Source of the DNA: Cololabis saira
Taxonomy: Eukaryota; Chordata; Actinopteri; Beloniformes; Belonidae
NCBI RefSeq assembly: GCF_033807715.1
Contig: NC_084590.1
Span: 36,917,505-36,981,504, forward strand
Direction of reading: 5' to 3'
Length of the DNA: 64,000 nt
Shown here one piece after another: positions 24,804 through 34,295 of this stretch. Each line of letters begins with the position of its first letter. The first letter of the stretch is position 1. The translations under genes were made by a program, and so were the position numbers. The notes beneath the pieces were generated by a model. That model did no database searches. It had not been told where the DNA came from and was given only the letters and a program-made list of their open reading frames with translations.

Positions 24804-25141
24804 GGCAGCGTTCAGTTATTCTGCTCCTCACCGGTGGAACAAACTTCCTGTAGACCTGAGGTCTGCTCCAACTGTCAGCTCCTTCAAATCGGGCCTAAAA
24901 ACATTACTGTTTACTGAAGTGTATTCATAAATTAAATTAAATACCTGCTGGCCTTTACTGCCCTTATTTTTAACAGCTTGTGCTTTTTATTATTTTACTT
25001 CTTTTCTTATCATCTTATCAATCTTATTTGTTATTTACTGTCTAATTATGTCTTGTCGCTTTTAATGTCAATGTAAAGCACTTTGAATTACCTTGTGTTG
25101 AATTGTGCTATATAAATAAACTTGCCTTGCCTTGCCTTGCC
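24245..25141 (+). mobile_element. 5'-truncated L2-clade LINE, 3' end
   Basis: A 5'-truncated L2 copy starts within the reverse transcriptase region and runs through a 3' UTR. The UTR ends in AAGCACTTTGAATTACC, GTGCTATATAAATAAAC and a (TTGCC)n tail. It is inserted in the 5' leader of the surrounding LINE: short TTGTC-type words occur at both junctions and the leader appears to resume at TTGTCTTGTTTTATC (25146). Confidence 0.75.
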
Positions 25142-25309
25142 TATATTGTCTTGTTTTATCTGTTTTGGACTATTTTTCAGTCCTGTTTTCTGTGAAAACG
25201 TGTGCTTTTTCTACCGGGCGGCATCATGTTTGCAAAAATTGTGAGGCTGGCCCTATATTTTTACTATTTCTCACCTGGTTCATCACCCCAGCAACCACCG
25301 AAACAGGAA

Positions 25310-26057
25310 GTAAATGCTCCATTGTTTACACCCGTGATCAGCTGTTAGCCCTCTGTAGCCAAGGGAAGCTAACCGGCTACAAGCCTGACGCTCCCCCCGA
25401 GCTGAAGAGGAGGAAAAGAGGACAACGCTCTGTGTTATGTCCCGGAAAAAGAAGAAGCGCTTCAAGCCCACACTCCCCACCATCATCACCGGGAATGTGA
25501 GATCCATCGGGAACAAGATGGATTAGCCAACGGCGCTAGCACGGCACCAACGGGAATACCGGGAATGTACCATGATGCTGTTCACGGAGACCTGGCTAAC
25601 GGAGCATACACCGGACTCTGACGTTACAATGGACGGATTTAATCCGATAAGGGCAGACAGGACACGGGAGAGCGGTAAGAGAAAAGGAGGGGGGGCTTGC
25701 TGTGTTTGTGAACCATAGATGGTGTAATCCTGGGCACATCACTATTAAAGAACAACTCTGCAGTGCGGACATTGAGCTGCTAGCCGTTAGCATGAGGCCA
25801 TACTACCTGCCGCGGGAACTCTCGCATGTTATCGTGATAGCTGCATACGTCCCCCCCTCTGCTAATGCCGACGCAGCCCGCGATGTCCTGCACACCAGTG
25901 TAAGCAGGCTGCAAACACAGCATCCACATGCCCTCCTCCTAATTACCGGGGACTTTAATCATGCCTCTCCTTCAGCCACACTGCCAACCTTCAGCCAGTA
26001 CGTCACCTGCAGCACCAGAGGAAATAAAACACTGGACCTTTTTTATGCCAACCTTAA
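25310..26057 (+). pseudogene. LINE endonuclease (EEP) domain, first half of ORF2
   Basis: An upstream piece (25310-25520) has a lysine-rich KRRKRGQR segment and TIITGNVRSIGNKMD, the start of the apurinic-type endonuclease fold. A stop and shifts follow. The frame at 25702-26057 then gives SMRPYYLPRELSHVIVIAAYVPPSANADAA, LLLITGDFNHAS with the catalytic GDFN at residues 83-86 of that frame, and KTLDLFYANLN. The domain cuts target DNA to prime reverse transcription. The frame is broken by the MITE that begins at 26058 and resumes at 26902. Confidence 0.75.
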
Positions 26058-26901
26058 CCCCCCGTTCACACTGAAAGCGTCTGGCTGCCATTCATTGTCT
26101 ATGAAAAACGGGCGTCGAGAGGCGGCGGGAGCGGCGGGGGCGGCGGGGCGGCGGGCGCGGCGCGTCTATTTAAAGTTGAAAAATCTGAACTTTATACAAA
26201 TGAGCAGCGGCGACGCCGAGGCGTCGTCCAATCACACACCGGGATTCCCGAAGCGAGAACTCTCAATGCAGATTGTACTTTCATGTAGACACAAACGTAC
26301 ACTGATTCACATGCGTACAGGAGCAGAGCTGTGCACTAACAAACTTATTTTATCAGGAATTAATATATTTCATCCAGCAAAATGACATTTTGCTGGTTTG
26401 ACTGCCGTTTTTACCTGAACTGATCACGTGAAACATGTATCTGATGGGTGAGGAACTGGATGGTCCCAATGATTTTATTTGCTACATTGATCCAACGAAA
26501 AATAATTAAAACCCGTGCTTATTAATCACAAAACACAGGTTAAACATCATGACCAAATCCGCTCCCACCGGGAGCAAGGGCTCGCTGGGTTGATGTTGAT
26601 CCGCGGACCAAACTTGTTAAGGAGCATCAAACTCACTCTTAACTACGCGGAAATAACGCTAAAATATAAAGAAGGCGTCCCAAAGTGTGATCTATGGTGA
26701 AATAGGGAAATTAAGATGTGTACGCTATATGTGTAGGCTGTTCCCACTGTTCCCTTCAGTTCTGCAGCGCAGCTTGAAACCCCGCCCACCCCCGCCCGCC
26801 CCCGCCCGCTGCAGGCACTGACGCTTTCAGTGTGAATGCACCAAGCGGCGAGATGCTGGCGTCGGGACGCCCGTGACGCTTTCAGTGTGAACGCAGGGTG
26901 A
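26058..26901. mobile_element. Non-autonomous DNA element inserted in LINE ORF2
   Basis: CGTTCACACTGAAAGCGTC at the left end recurs inverted at the right end (GACGCTTTCAGTGTGAACG). A second inverted copy lies just inside the right end (about 26819-26838), which suggests a subterminal repeat. GC-rich ends (GGCGGGAGCGGCGGGG) flank an AT-rich centre without a transposase. It cuts the LINE frame between DLFYANL and AYTS. The style fits PIF/Harbinger, but a clear 3-bp duplication was not identified. Confidence 0.6.
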
Positions 26902-27690
26902 GGAGGCATATACATCACCCCCCCCTTACCTTGGAAGATCTGATTATGACCTGATTCACCTCCTCCCCCTATATCAGCCTCTGGTACACAGACAACCAGC
27001 CGTCACCCACACCAGACGGATCTGGTCTGAAGAGTCGCTGGAGACTCTTAAGGACTGTTTTGAGACTACGGTGTGGGATGTGTTCTGTGAGGACTACGGG
27101 GAGGACATCGACAGTCTCACCTGCTGGGTTACGGACTACATTAACTTCTGTGTAGACTCCACAATACCCACCAAGACAGATGGAGTGTTTGCAAACAGCA
27201 AACCATGGATCACCCCTGAGATTAAAGACCTGCTCAGGGACAAAAGGAGGGTCTTTAAATCAGGAGACAAGGACCTACTGAAGACAGTGCAGAGGGACCT
27301 GAGGAAGAAGATCAGGGAGGGGAAGAGCAACTACAGGAGGAGGATGGAAGACCAACTGCAGCGGGACAACGTCAGTGGGGTCTGGAGGAGCCTGAACACC
27401 ATCTCAGGATGTAACAACTCCAGACCTGCGCTGGACAGGGATCAGGAGTGGGTGAATGACTTGAACAGGTTTTTCAACAGGTTTGAACAATCAGCCACTC
27501 CTCCCACCACCCACCCAGCCCTGCTGCAACTTCCCCCGACTGGAGCCTCTTCTGCTCCAAGGACTCTCACCTCAACCCCGCCCCCTGCCACTTCCCCTAC
27601 CACAACCACCCAGCCCACTCTCAACTCCACCAAACCCACCAACCCCCCTCCCTGCAACCCCGCCAGCCCACTCCCCCCCACCACCAAGCG
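26902..27690 (+). pseudogene. LINE ORF2 linker after the endonuclease
   Basis: After the MITE the LINE frame continues with YLGRSDYDL, LLPLYQPLVHRQP, SLETLKDCFETTVWDVFCEDYGEDIDSLT, KPWITPEIKDLLRDKRRVFKSGDK and RRMEDQLQRDNVSGVWRSLNTISG. A proline- and threonine-rich tail ends near 27694. This is the region between endonuclease and reverse transcriptase in this LINE group. The frame from 27071 to 27480 is open, so this part is relatively well preserved. The polymerase that should follow is absent, and sequence of a different retroelement begins near 27690. Confidence 0.7.
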
Positions 27691-28112
27691 ATGAGAGTGA
27701 GCGACAACGCAGGTTGGGCTCAACGCCCCGTCAGAAGCACACATCTGCGCATAGTGCACAAGTCGACGCAGTACCTGTGAAAGAGTCCAATCCAAAGAAA
27801 GAGACTGCTGATCGCAAGAACAAGACGGACAGTGTACAGCAGCTCACAGAAAGGATAGATTTGCTGACGAAGCTGGTTGATTCATTGGCTGAGACATTAC
27901 AAAAAGACGGCGCTTGCCGCTGTTCCTCCCCTAGACCCCAAATGGCAAAAAAAGAAAGACAGTACGGCTGCCCAAAGTGTCTCGAGAAAGGTTTGCAGGA
28001 CTGTAAACGCTGCTTCTATTGTGGCGACAAGGGTCACAGAGCAGTAGGTTGCCTTAAGAAAACGAAGTATCCGGGAAATGGGAAACGGTCACTGCAGGGG
28101 GACAACCAGTGA
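27690..28112 (+). pseudogene. Ty3/gypsy gag-like nucleocapsid fragment
   Basis: The frame contains a predicted helical segment (QQLTERIDLLTKLVDSLAETL) and then a CCHC zinc knuckle, CFYCGDKGHRAVGC, which fits C-x2-C-x4-H-x4-C. Zinc knuckles of this type package element RNA. The start is lost: upstream the same frame runs into LINE-derived proline-rich DNA. It ends at a TGA at 28110-28112, directly followed by the pol-type fragment in another frame. Confidence 0.65.
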
Positions 28113-28681
28113 CAAAAGACCTGGAGGCTGTGCAGTCCCTCAAAAGTAAGACTCCACAGACGGTTGGTGATGTAAGGAGACTCCTAGGATTTTTGAGTTA
28201 CTACCGCAGCTACATCCAGGATTTTTCCCGCATTGTGAAACCAGTATATGAGCTCCTCCAAGTCAAACCAAACCAGTCACTAGTTCAGCCCCAGCGAGGA
28301 AAGAGCAGAGGTCCCCAATTGGTCTCTAGAACTCCTGTTAACTGGACCAGCGAACACCAGAGAGTATTGGAACAGGTCATTGACCTACTCTCCCACCCAC
28401 CAGTGCTGGCCTACCCAGACTTTAGCCTGCCATTCTCACTGCACACTGATGCCTCAGAGCAGGGTCTTGGCGCTGTACTCTATCAGCGGCAGGAAGGCAA
28501 GTTGAGAGTACTGGGTTATGGTTCCCGAACGTTGTCCAAGGCAGAGAAGAACTATCGTCTGCACAGTGGGAAGCTAGAATTCTTGGCACTAAAATGGGCA
28601 GTGTGCGAGAAATTTAGAGATTATCTATATCATGCCCCACACTTCACCATCTACACAGACAACAACCCCCTAAGGCAGTGA
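28109..28681 (+). pseudogene. Ty3/gypsy reverse transcriptase connection and RNase H fragment
   Basis: The 190-residue frame starts with the end of a Ty3/gypsy reverse transcriptase (RRLLGFLSYYRSYIQDFS) and continues into RNase H: FSLHTDASEQGLGAVLYQ with the first catalytic Asp, KLEFLALKWAV with the Glu, and IYTDNNPL with the next Asp. The palm and its catalytic aspartates lie upstream in intact elements and are missing. A stop follows at once, where the sequence changes to a hAT-like terminal word and then to integrase, so about a kilobase of the expected pol is deleted. It is non-functional. Confidence 0.85.
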
Positions 28682-28712
28682 TTCTTAACCATAGGGCCGC
28701 GGCCCACACTTG
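28676..28712. repeat. hAT-terminus-like scar inside the gypsy remnant
   Basis: GCAGTGATTCTTAACC followed by GGGCCGCGGCCCA resembles the first bases of Charlie-type hAT elements. It sits exactly at the junction where RNase H jumps to the integrase C-terminus. Confidence 0.4.
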
Positions 28713-28963
28713 GGAAGCTCCGATCTTACTGGGAAAAGAAGATCTATATTGTCAAGGAGCAAGTAACGGACAACCCGGTGTATGTAGTCCACCCTGAGGG
28801 CGGTGATGAACAGCGAACCAGAGTTCTCCATCGGAACCTGTTGTTGCTCGTTAATGACCTACCTGTTGAAGCCCCATTGCATCCAGTTAAAACCACACCT
28901 AAGAGACAAACAAAACTGAGACATAGTCAGCCAAGTCGTGCCAATGTGAGAGAGCACAAGTGA
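28711..28963 (+). pseudogene. Ty3/gypsy integrase C-terminal fragment
   Basis: The translation reads [29 protein letters not shown] and [18 protein letters not shown]. This is the C-terminal module of Ty3/gypsy integrases, which follows the catalytic core and ends with the conserved LHRN segment. The zinc-binding N-terminus and the DDE core are absent. The frame ends at a TGA at 28961-28963. Confidence 0.7.
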
Positions 28964-29604
28964 CACAAGTGATTCAGATTCAGAAGGAGATTATGGAGGG
29001 TACTGGTTGAGAATTCCTGTCAGAGAAAGAGAACAGACAGAAGGGAATACTTATCACACCTACCTTGATCCAGAGAAATCCGATCCCTGAAGAAATCTAC
29101 AGTCCACGGCGAGTACCTGGAAGGGAAAAGGGACATGTTACAGTACCTGTGAGGAGAGAAAGAAATGACGCAACACTCACAAGAGAAGAAACAAGCCCCA
29201 AGAACAGATTCAAGTCGAAACACAACCAAGCCCATCATACCTACCTGACTCTGATCCGGTGTTACTGGAGAATGGAAGGGAAGACGATGAATATGTTAGG
29301 CCTGTGGAAGAAGAGATTGTCGTACCCCCCCCCCCCCTGCACTTGATGAGATCAGGCGGCCCACAAGAGAAATGAGGCCAAGAAAGATGTTCACATACCA
29401 GAAACTTGGTGAACCTTCACTACAACCCAATTCCAATGTCAATACAGTTCATGCATACACACCACCCTTCTCACCTTACCATATTCCACCATCTTTTCTG
29501 TTTCCACCATACATGCCGTACTCTCATACGCCCTACACATATGCTACACCCACACTTTATTGAGTAGTTAAAGTTTTGTTTTGAGATTTTTAAGAAAAAA
29601 AAAA
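28964..29604 (+). other. 3' region of the gypsy remnant, unclassified
   Basis: Short frames rich in Arg, Pro and Tyr (for example 29372-29563, ending PYTYATPTLY) precede a purine run (AAGAAAAAAAAAA at 29592-29604), which would serve as the polypurine tract. No domain is recognised. Confidence 0.35.
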
Positions 29605-29998
29605 ATGGTTTGAAATGCCAGGAGCCATTTCTTATTTTGTCAGGAAGCGTGTGACATACACAAAAGTGTAGTCACATTTTTGTTATATTATATACCTTTC
29701 TTTTATGTTGATTAGCCTTTAATGAGCATTGGGAATAAACAAGGATCAGTATCCCAGGAATAAACCTATTCCACCTTCCATCACCAGGTGGCGCCTCAAA
29801 ACTGAGTTCTGAGGTCGGTTTGACAGGTGTGACGTAACCATCCTCCCTTCAGATGTGCAAGGAAGAGAGAGCGAAAAGCACTAAAACTGACTCTGTCCCG
29901 TGTTTTTCCCTGTTTATTCAGGTTTACCCAGCAGAACAGTTTAAAAAAATATATATATATATAATCTGTTACAAAACCACATTCTGGGTGTGTAACAT
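29605..29998 (+). repeat. Candidate 3' LTR of the gypsy element
   Basis: The segment begins TGGTTTGAAATGCC directly after a polypurine run and ends GGGTGTGTAACA, giving TG...CA ends. It contains AATAAAC signals near 29734 and 29759. The 5' LTR is missing, so identity between LTRs cannot be used to confirm the limits. Confidence 0.5.
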
Positions 29999-30100
29999 GT
30001 ATGTTAAGTGTACTGCTAACTCGTGAGTTTCCCCATTGAGGAAGTAATAAAGGATTATCTTATCTTATTTTATCTTATCTCGTACTATTGTCGTTCTATC

Positions 30101-30122
30101 TTAGTCCTTCCTGTCGTACTAT
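30101..30122 (+). repeat. Right copy of 22-bp direct repeat flanking LINE composite
   Basis: Matches 24134-24155 with two differences. It lies about 20 bp after the (TTATC)n tail of the interrupted LINE. Confidence 0.55.
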
Positions 30123-30287
30123 CTCCAGTAGGATCCACTGACCTAGCAACCTAGCACTCCCTGCCACTTGAGAGTGGTGATGCACCACTTGTGCTGTTTG
30201 CTGGTCACCAATAAAAGACTTGCCCCGGACCTGTTCAAGATCTCTATATCATGGTATTAGAGATACGTGCCAACGACCAAGGCCAAT
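30123..30287. other. Short spacer between LINE and Academ-like element
   Basis: Non-coding. ATACGTGCCAACGACC lies near the right edge. Nothing was recognised. Confidence 0.4.
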
Positions 30288-30773
30288 TAGGCGGGTGCAG
30301 ATATGAAAAAAAAGCACCTTACCCCAAAAAAATTGCAACAAAAGGTTTTTCAACAGTTTTCTGTAGCATTAGGTGTCCTTAATAACATACTAAAAGTCTG
30401 CCAAAGTCTGACCACTAGAAAGGTGTCATTTTCAAGATGGCGTCCCAGATGGTCAAAATCCCCCTAAAATGTGTATAGCTCCTTTATTATATACCCTAGA
30501 CAAGTAATTTTGGTGTCTAATCCTATGTTTATGAGGCCTGGGAATCCACTGGTCTCGTCCAAACTGCAGAGATACACTTACATAATTATGAAATCCAATA
30601 TTTTGTATTTTCCCTATTAAAACCATCTGAAAAGGTCACCCATTTCAGGTGAGGAGTATCAGTTCATTATTGACAGGTTGTGGATAGCTCTGTGGATCAA
30701 ATTTGTCCTAAACTAAATACATTTTTAGACTTTTTCCTATACATAAAATAAATATTTTTTTCTAGGCTGAAAC

Positions 30774-30912
30774 AATCCCTATGCTCCTCTCCCCCTTCCA
30801 AGGGAAAGTTCACAGTTCCTCCCCCACCAATATTTTCTCATAGTGTTAGCCAATTCCTGTGCTCCCCTCCCCCTCTCCCTTCCACGGGAAAGTTCACAGC
30901 TCCTCCCCCACC
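30774..30912 (+). repeat. Two-copy tandem duplication upstream of nuclease frame
   Basis: GGGAAAGTTCACAG followed by TCCTCCCCCACCAAT occurs at about 30801-30830 and again at about 30882-30912, each preceded by a pyrimidine-rich CTCCCCTCCCCC-type run. The unit is about 80 bp with few mismatches. Confidence 0.75.
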
Positions 30913-30919
30913 AATTTTG

Positions 30920-31971
30920 ATGGTTATAGTGAAGGTCCTTCTATCAAAGACAATACACATCAGCGGCGCGGGCAACATGCACACCCGGTTATTAGCTTGG
31001 ATGCAAATACTGAGTTTGTGGGAAGAAAGGATGACTTCCTATCCAGATCCAGTAACAAACAAGGGCTTATTCTTCTTGTCACTGAGGAACTGCAGAAGTA
31101 GGGCTGTACTGTCATCAATGCACCAGGGGATGCAGATGTGGACATTGTCAAGGCTGCAGTCCAAGCATCACAACATCAGCCCACAACCTTCATAGGGGAA
31201 GATATAGATTTACTTGTTCTTCTTCTCTACTATGGTGAGACGAGCAATAGAGGCCTTTATTTTCGTTCAGATAAGTCAAAAGTACCCAAGGTGTATGACA
31301 TCAGCGAGATGCAAAAGGTCCTGGGTAAAGACTTGTGTTGTCAGTTGATGTTTGTTCATGCCTTCACAGGCTGTGATACAACATTACGCATTTTTGGTGT
31401 TGGGAAGAAAACTGCTTTCCAGAAACTTGTGAATGGGGAAACGACCATCCAGGCATGTGCGAATGGATTTGCACTACCAAAGCAAGCAAAAGCTGCCATA
31501 GAGGACCTTGGGAGCAAGGCGATGGCAGTCATGTTTGGTGGCAAGAATACCGATGCACTTGCGCTACAATCTTTGCGCTACAATCTTCTCAGCAAGAAAA
31601 TTGTGTCTGCGAAGGCATTTGTTACCCCAGAACATCTCCCTCCTACAGAGTCCTCAACGAAATATCATTGCCAAAGAGTTTATTACCAGATCATGGTGTG
31701 GACTGAAATGGATAGTGATATGAATCCTGTTGATTGGGGATGGAAATTGGAGGACAATCGTTTTCTGCCAGTTATGACAAAAAAAGCTGCCGACCCAGAG
31801 AGCCTCTTGCAGATGGTCCACTGTAATTGCACAACTGCTTGCCGTACACAACGTTGTAGTTGTAGAAGATATGGACTGCCCTGCATGCCTGCCTGTGGAT
31901 CATGCCAAGTGGAAAATTGTGAGAATCCACATAATCAAGCATTATGGGAGGAAGAGTGTGATGATGACTAA
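30920..31971 (+). pseudogene. XPG-like nuclease with C-terminal CXC domain (Academ-type transposase)
   Basis: One frame runs from before 30920 to a TGA... TAA-terminated end at 31971, broken only by a TAG at 31099-31101. Before the stop it reads FDGYSEGPSIKDNTHQRR and KQGLILLVTEELQK; after it GCTVINAPGDADVDIVKAA, the expected continuation, so a single point mutation could account for the stop. The 277 residues after it contain GEDIDLLVLL (20-29), an acidic nuclease block, then FTGCDTTLRIFGVGKKTA (76-93), matching the GCD..xxIxGIGxxxA helix-three-turn-helix of XPG/FEN1 nucleases. At 228-261 a cysteine-rich region (CNC, CRTQRCSC, CxxxCGSC, CENP) resembles tesmin/TSO1 CXC domains. The N-terminus has no clear start and is probably incomplete. 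Confidence 0.65.
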
Positions 31972-32714
31972 TTGTTACTCCGGAGTGGGAAAAAGGAAAT
32001 ATATATATATAAAATATAAGTAAGACGGTAAAAAAATCACAAAAAACACAAAAAAACAAAAAAGGAAAAAAAAAACACAAAAAAATAAAAAAGAAAAAAA
32101 AACACAAAAAAATCAAAAAATAAATAAAAATAAAACAAAAAAGGGGCTAGCGGTACTGAGCCTTCACGTGGCAGCCCTGTTTAGACTCATTTCACAGTAC
32201 CACGTAGTAATAATTTATTTATTCCTCATTAGTATAAAAATTAATCTCCAGAAATCACCAGAATGTGAATTGAGAGAAACCTCATTTCCCCATGCATTGT
32301 GACATCTTTTTTTATGGCATGTGGAAAAAGGAGATTATGTTTGAAATGTTTTTCTTTTTTTTTTTTTCATGTCTATGTACTGCATATTTCATTACATATT
32401 CGCTTATAGTCAATTGTTTTTATACGTAATTGTACTTCGATCACTTCACTATGATTTGTATATGCTTATTTTAATTCTAGATAATCAAATCATGGGGTTA
32501 GACACCAAGATTGCTTGTCTAGGATGAATAATGAGGGAATAATGGTATTTTTAGAGACTGGCGGCTGCCATTTTGAAAATCGGACCTTTCTAGTGGTCAG
32601 ACTTTGGCAGACTTTTGATATGAATATTAAGTACACCTGATACTACAATAAACCATTGAGAAACCTTTTGTTGCAATTTTTTTGGGGTCAAACCATAACT
32701 GCACCCGCCTAAAT

Positions 32715-32814
32715 GCCCAAATTTCAAATGGAAATCTGCCTTTTACCCATACTGCAACACCGTGATATACAGTACCCAGTCCGTGTAGTTCAAGGGTATT
32801 GAGAGATAACAATC
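32715..32814. other. Short spacer between two transposons
   Basis: About 100 bp of non-coding sequence lies between the Academ-like element and the TA target site of the Tc1 element. Confidence 0.5.
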
Positions 32815-33013
32815 TACAAACCGGATTTGGTTGAAGTTGGGAAATTGTGTAAAATGTAAATAAAAACAAAATACAATGATTTGACAATCCTTTTCAACCT
32901 ATATTCAATTCAATACGCTACAAAGACAACATATTTAATGCTCAAACTCATAAACTTTATTTTATTTTTCAAATAATAATTAACTTTCATGGCTGCAACA
33001 CGTGCCACTTTGT

Positions 33014-33972
33014 TTACCACTTCGTTACATCACCTTTCCTTTTAATAACACTCAATAAACGTTTTGGAAGATAAGAGACTAATTCTCTTAGCTTCTCATG
33101 TGGAATTCTTTCCCATTCTTGCTTGATGAACCGCTTCAGTTGTTCAACAGTCCGGGGTCTTCTCTGTCGTATTTTACGCTTCATAATGTGCCACACATTT
33201 TCAATGGGAGACAGGTCTGGACTGCAAGCGGGCCAGGGGAGAACCTGGACTCATTTACTTCGAAGCCATGCTGTTGTAACACGTGCAGAATGTAGCTTTG
33301 CATTGTCTTGCTGAAATAAGCAGCGGCATCCATGAAAAAGCCTTCACAGAAATGTAAGTCACCCATGCCATGGGAACTAATGCACCCCCATACCATCACA
33401 GATGCTGGCTTTTGAACTTTGCGTTGATAACAGTCCGGATGGTCCGCTTCCTCTTTGGTCCGGAGGACACGACGTCCAGTGTTTCCAAAAACAATTTAAA
33501 AGGTGGACTCATCAGACCACAAAACACTTTTCCATTGTGCATCAGTCCATTTTACATGAGCTCGGGCTCAGATAACCCGGCGGCGTTTCTGGATGTTGTT
33601 CATAAACGGCTTTTGCTTTGCATGGTAGAGTTTTAACCCGCACTTACTGATGTAGTGACGAACTGTATTTACTGACAGTGGTTTTCTGAAGTTTTCCTGA
33701 GCCCATTTGGGGATATCCTTTACACACTCGTGTCGGTTTTTAAGGCAGTGCCGTCTGAGGGATCGAAGGTCACGGTCATTCAGTCTTGGTTTCCGGCCGT
33801 GGCGCTTACATGCAGTGATTTCACCAGATTCTCTGAACCTTTTGATGATATTATGGACCGTAGATGTTGAAATCCCTAAATTCCTTGCAATTTTGTTTTG
33901 AAAAATGTTGTTCTTAAACTGTTCAACTATTTTCTCACGCAGTTGTGGACAAAATGGTGACCCTCGCCCCAT
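33014..33972 (-). pseudogene. Tc1-like transposase, degenerate
   Basis: An ATG at 33972 opens MGRGSPFCPQLREKIVEQF. This leads a paired-like helix-turn-helix pair (IARNLGISTSTVHNIIKRF, then GRKPR, then RDLRSLRRHC) that binds the terminal repeats. The frame stops at 33568. The catalytic part continues in other frames: MMVWGCISSHGMGDLHF (33399 onward) and RKIRQRRPRTVEQLKRFI to a final VTKW at 33014. Relative to intact Tc1 family members a segment is missing after LHFCEG, where the second catalytic-Asp region should be preceded by a longer loop. Multiple frame breaks make it inactive. The family cuts and pastes DNA at TA sites using a DDE/D triad. Confidence 0.85.
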
Positions 33973-34295
33973 CCTTGCTTGTGAATGACTGAGGACTGGG
34001 GGGAGGCTCCTTTTATACCCAATCATGGTACCCACCTGTTCCCAATTAGCCTAATCACATGTGGGATGTTCCAAATAGGTGTTTGATGAGCTTTTCTCAG
34101 CTTTTTCAGTATTTTTTGCCACCTTTCCCAACTTCTACTGGACGTGTTACAGCCATGAAATTCTAAGTTAATTATTATTTGGCAAAAAACAATTAAGTTT
34201 ATCAGTTTGAACATTAAATATGTTGTCTTTGTAGAGTATACAATTGAATATAGGTTGAGAGGGATTTTCAAATCGTTGTATTTTGTTTTTATTTA

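Larger units (their letters stand above)
27690..29998 (+). mobile_element. Truncated Ty3/gypsy LTR retrotransposon
   Basis: The remnant lacks a 5' LTR. In order it carries a gag-type zinc knuckle (27690-28112), the connection end of reverse transcriptase with RNase H (28109-28681), an integrase C-terminus (about 28711-28963), an uncharacterised tail and a 3' LTR (about 29605-29998). The catalytic part of reverse transcriptase and the integrase core are deleted. It sits inside the LINE, whose tail resumes at about 30000. Confidence 0.75.
24156..30100 (+). mobile_element. LINE of the jockey/L2-CR1-Rex1 group, interrupted by three elements
   Basis: A LINE in plus orientation starts near CCAAGATGGCGCCGCGC (24175), a common LINE 5' leader. 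It ends in a (TTATC)n-type tail at about 30050-30080, preceded by GAGTTTCCCCATTGAGG and AATAAAGGATTATC. Its endonuclease region is recognisable at 25310-26057 and its linker at 26902-27690. The reverse transcriptase is not found, having been lost where the Ty3/gypsy fragment now sits. Insertions are an L2 tail (about 24245-25141), a GC-rich MITE (26058-26901) and the Ty3/gypsy fragment (about 27690-29998). Direct repeats of 22 bp flank the whole. Confidence 0.65.
30288..32711 (+). mobile_element. Academ-like DNA transposon with long inverted repeats
   Basis: A 2,424-bp element begins AGGCGGGTGCAG and ends CTGCACCCGCCT. The inverted similarity continues inward for about 245 bp. It includes perfect blocks around ATTGCAACAAAAGG (near each end), AGTCTGACCACTAGAAAGG (about 130 bp in) and CCTAGACAAG (about 210 bp in). 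AAT flanks both sides (30285-30287 and 32712-32714), a plausible 3-bp duplication. The centre encodes an XPG-type nuclease with a C-terminal CXC zinc region. XPG nucleases are the hallmark of Academ transposons. The element is smaller than typical autonomous members, so an internal deletion is likely. The 3' UTR is A-rich low-complexity DNA (32030-32140). Confidence 0.7.

Noticed and set aside
31138..31971. Host gene starting at 31138
   Set aside because: The apparent start is a GTG, the same protein continues upstream past a TAG, and long transposon inverted repeats enclose it.
32030..32140. Poly-A-rich segment as a retroposon tail
   Set aside because: It lies inside the Academ-like element after its frame, has no unit structure or duplication, and is better described as low-complexity 3' sequence.
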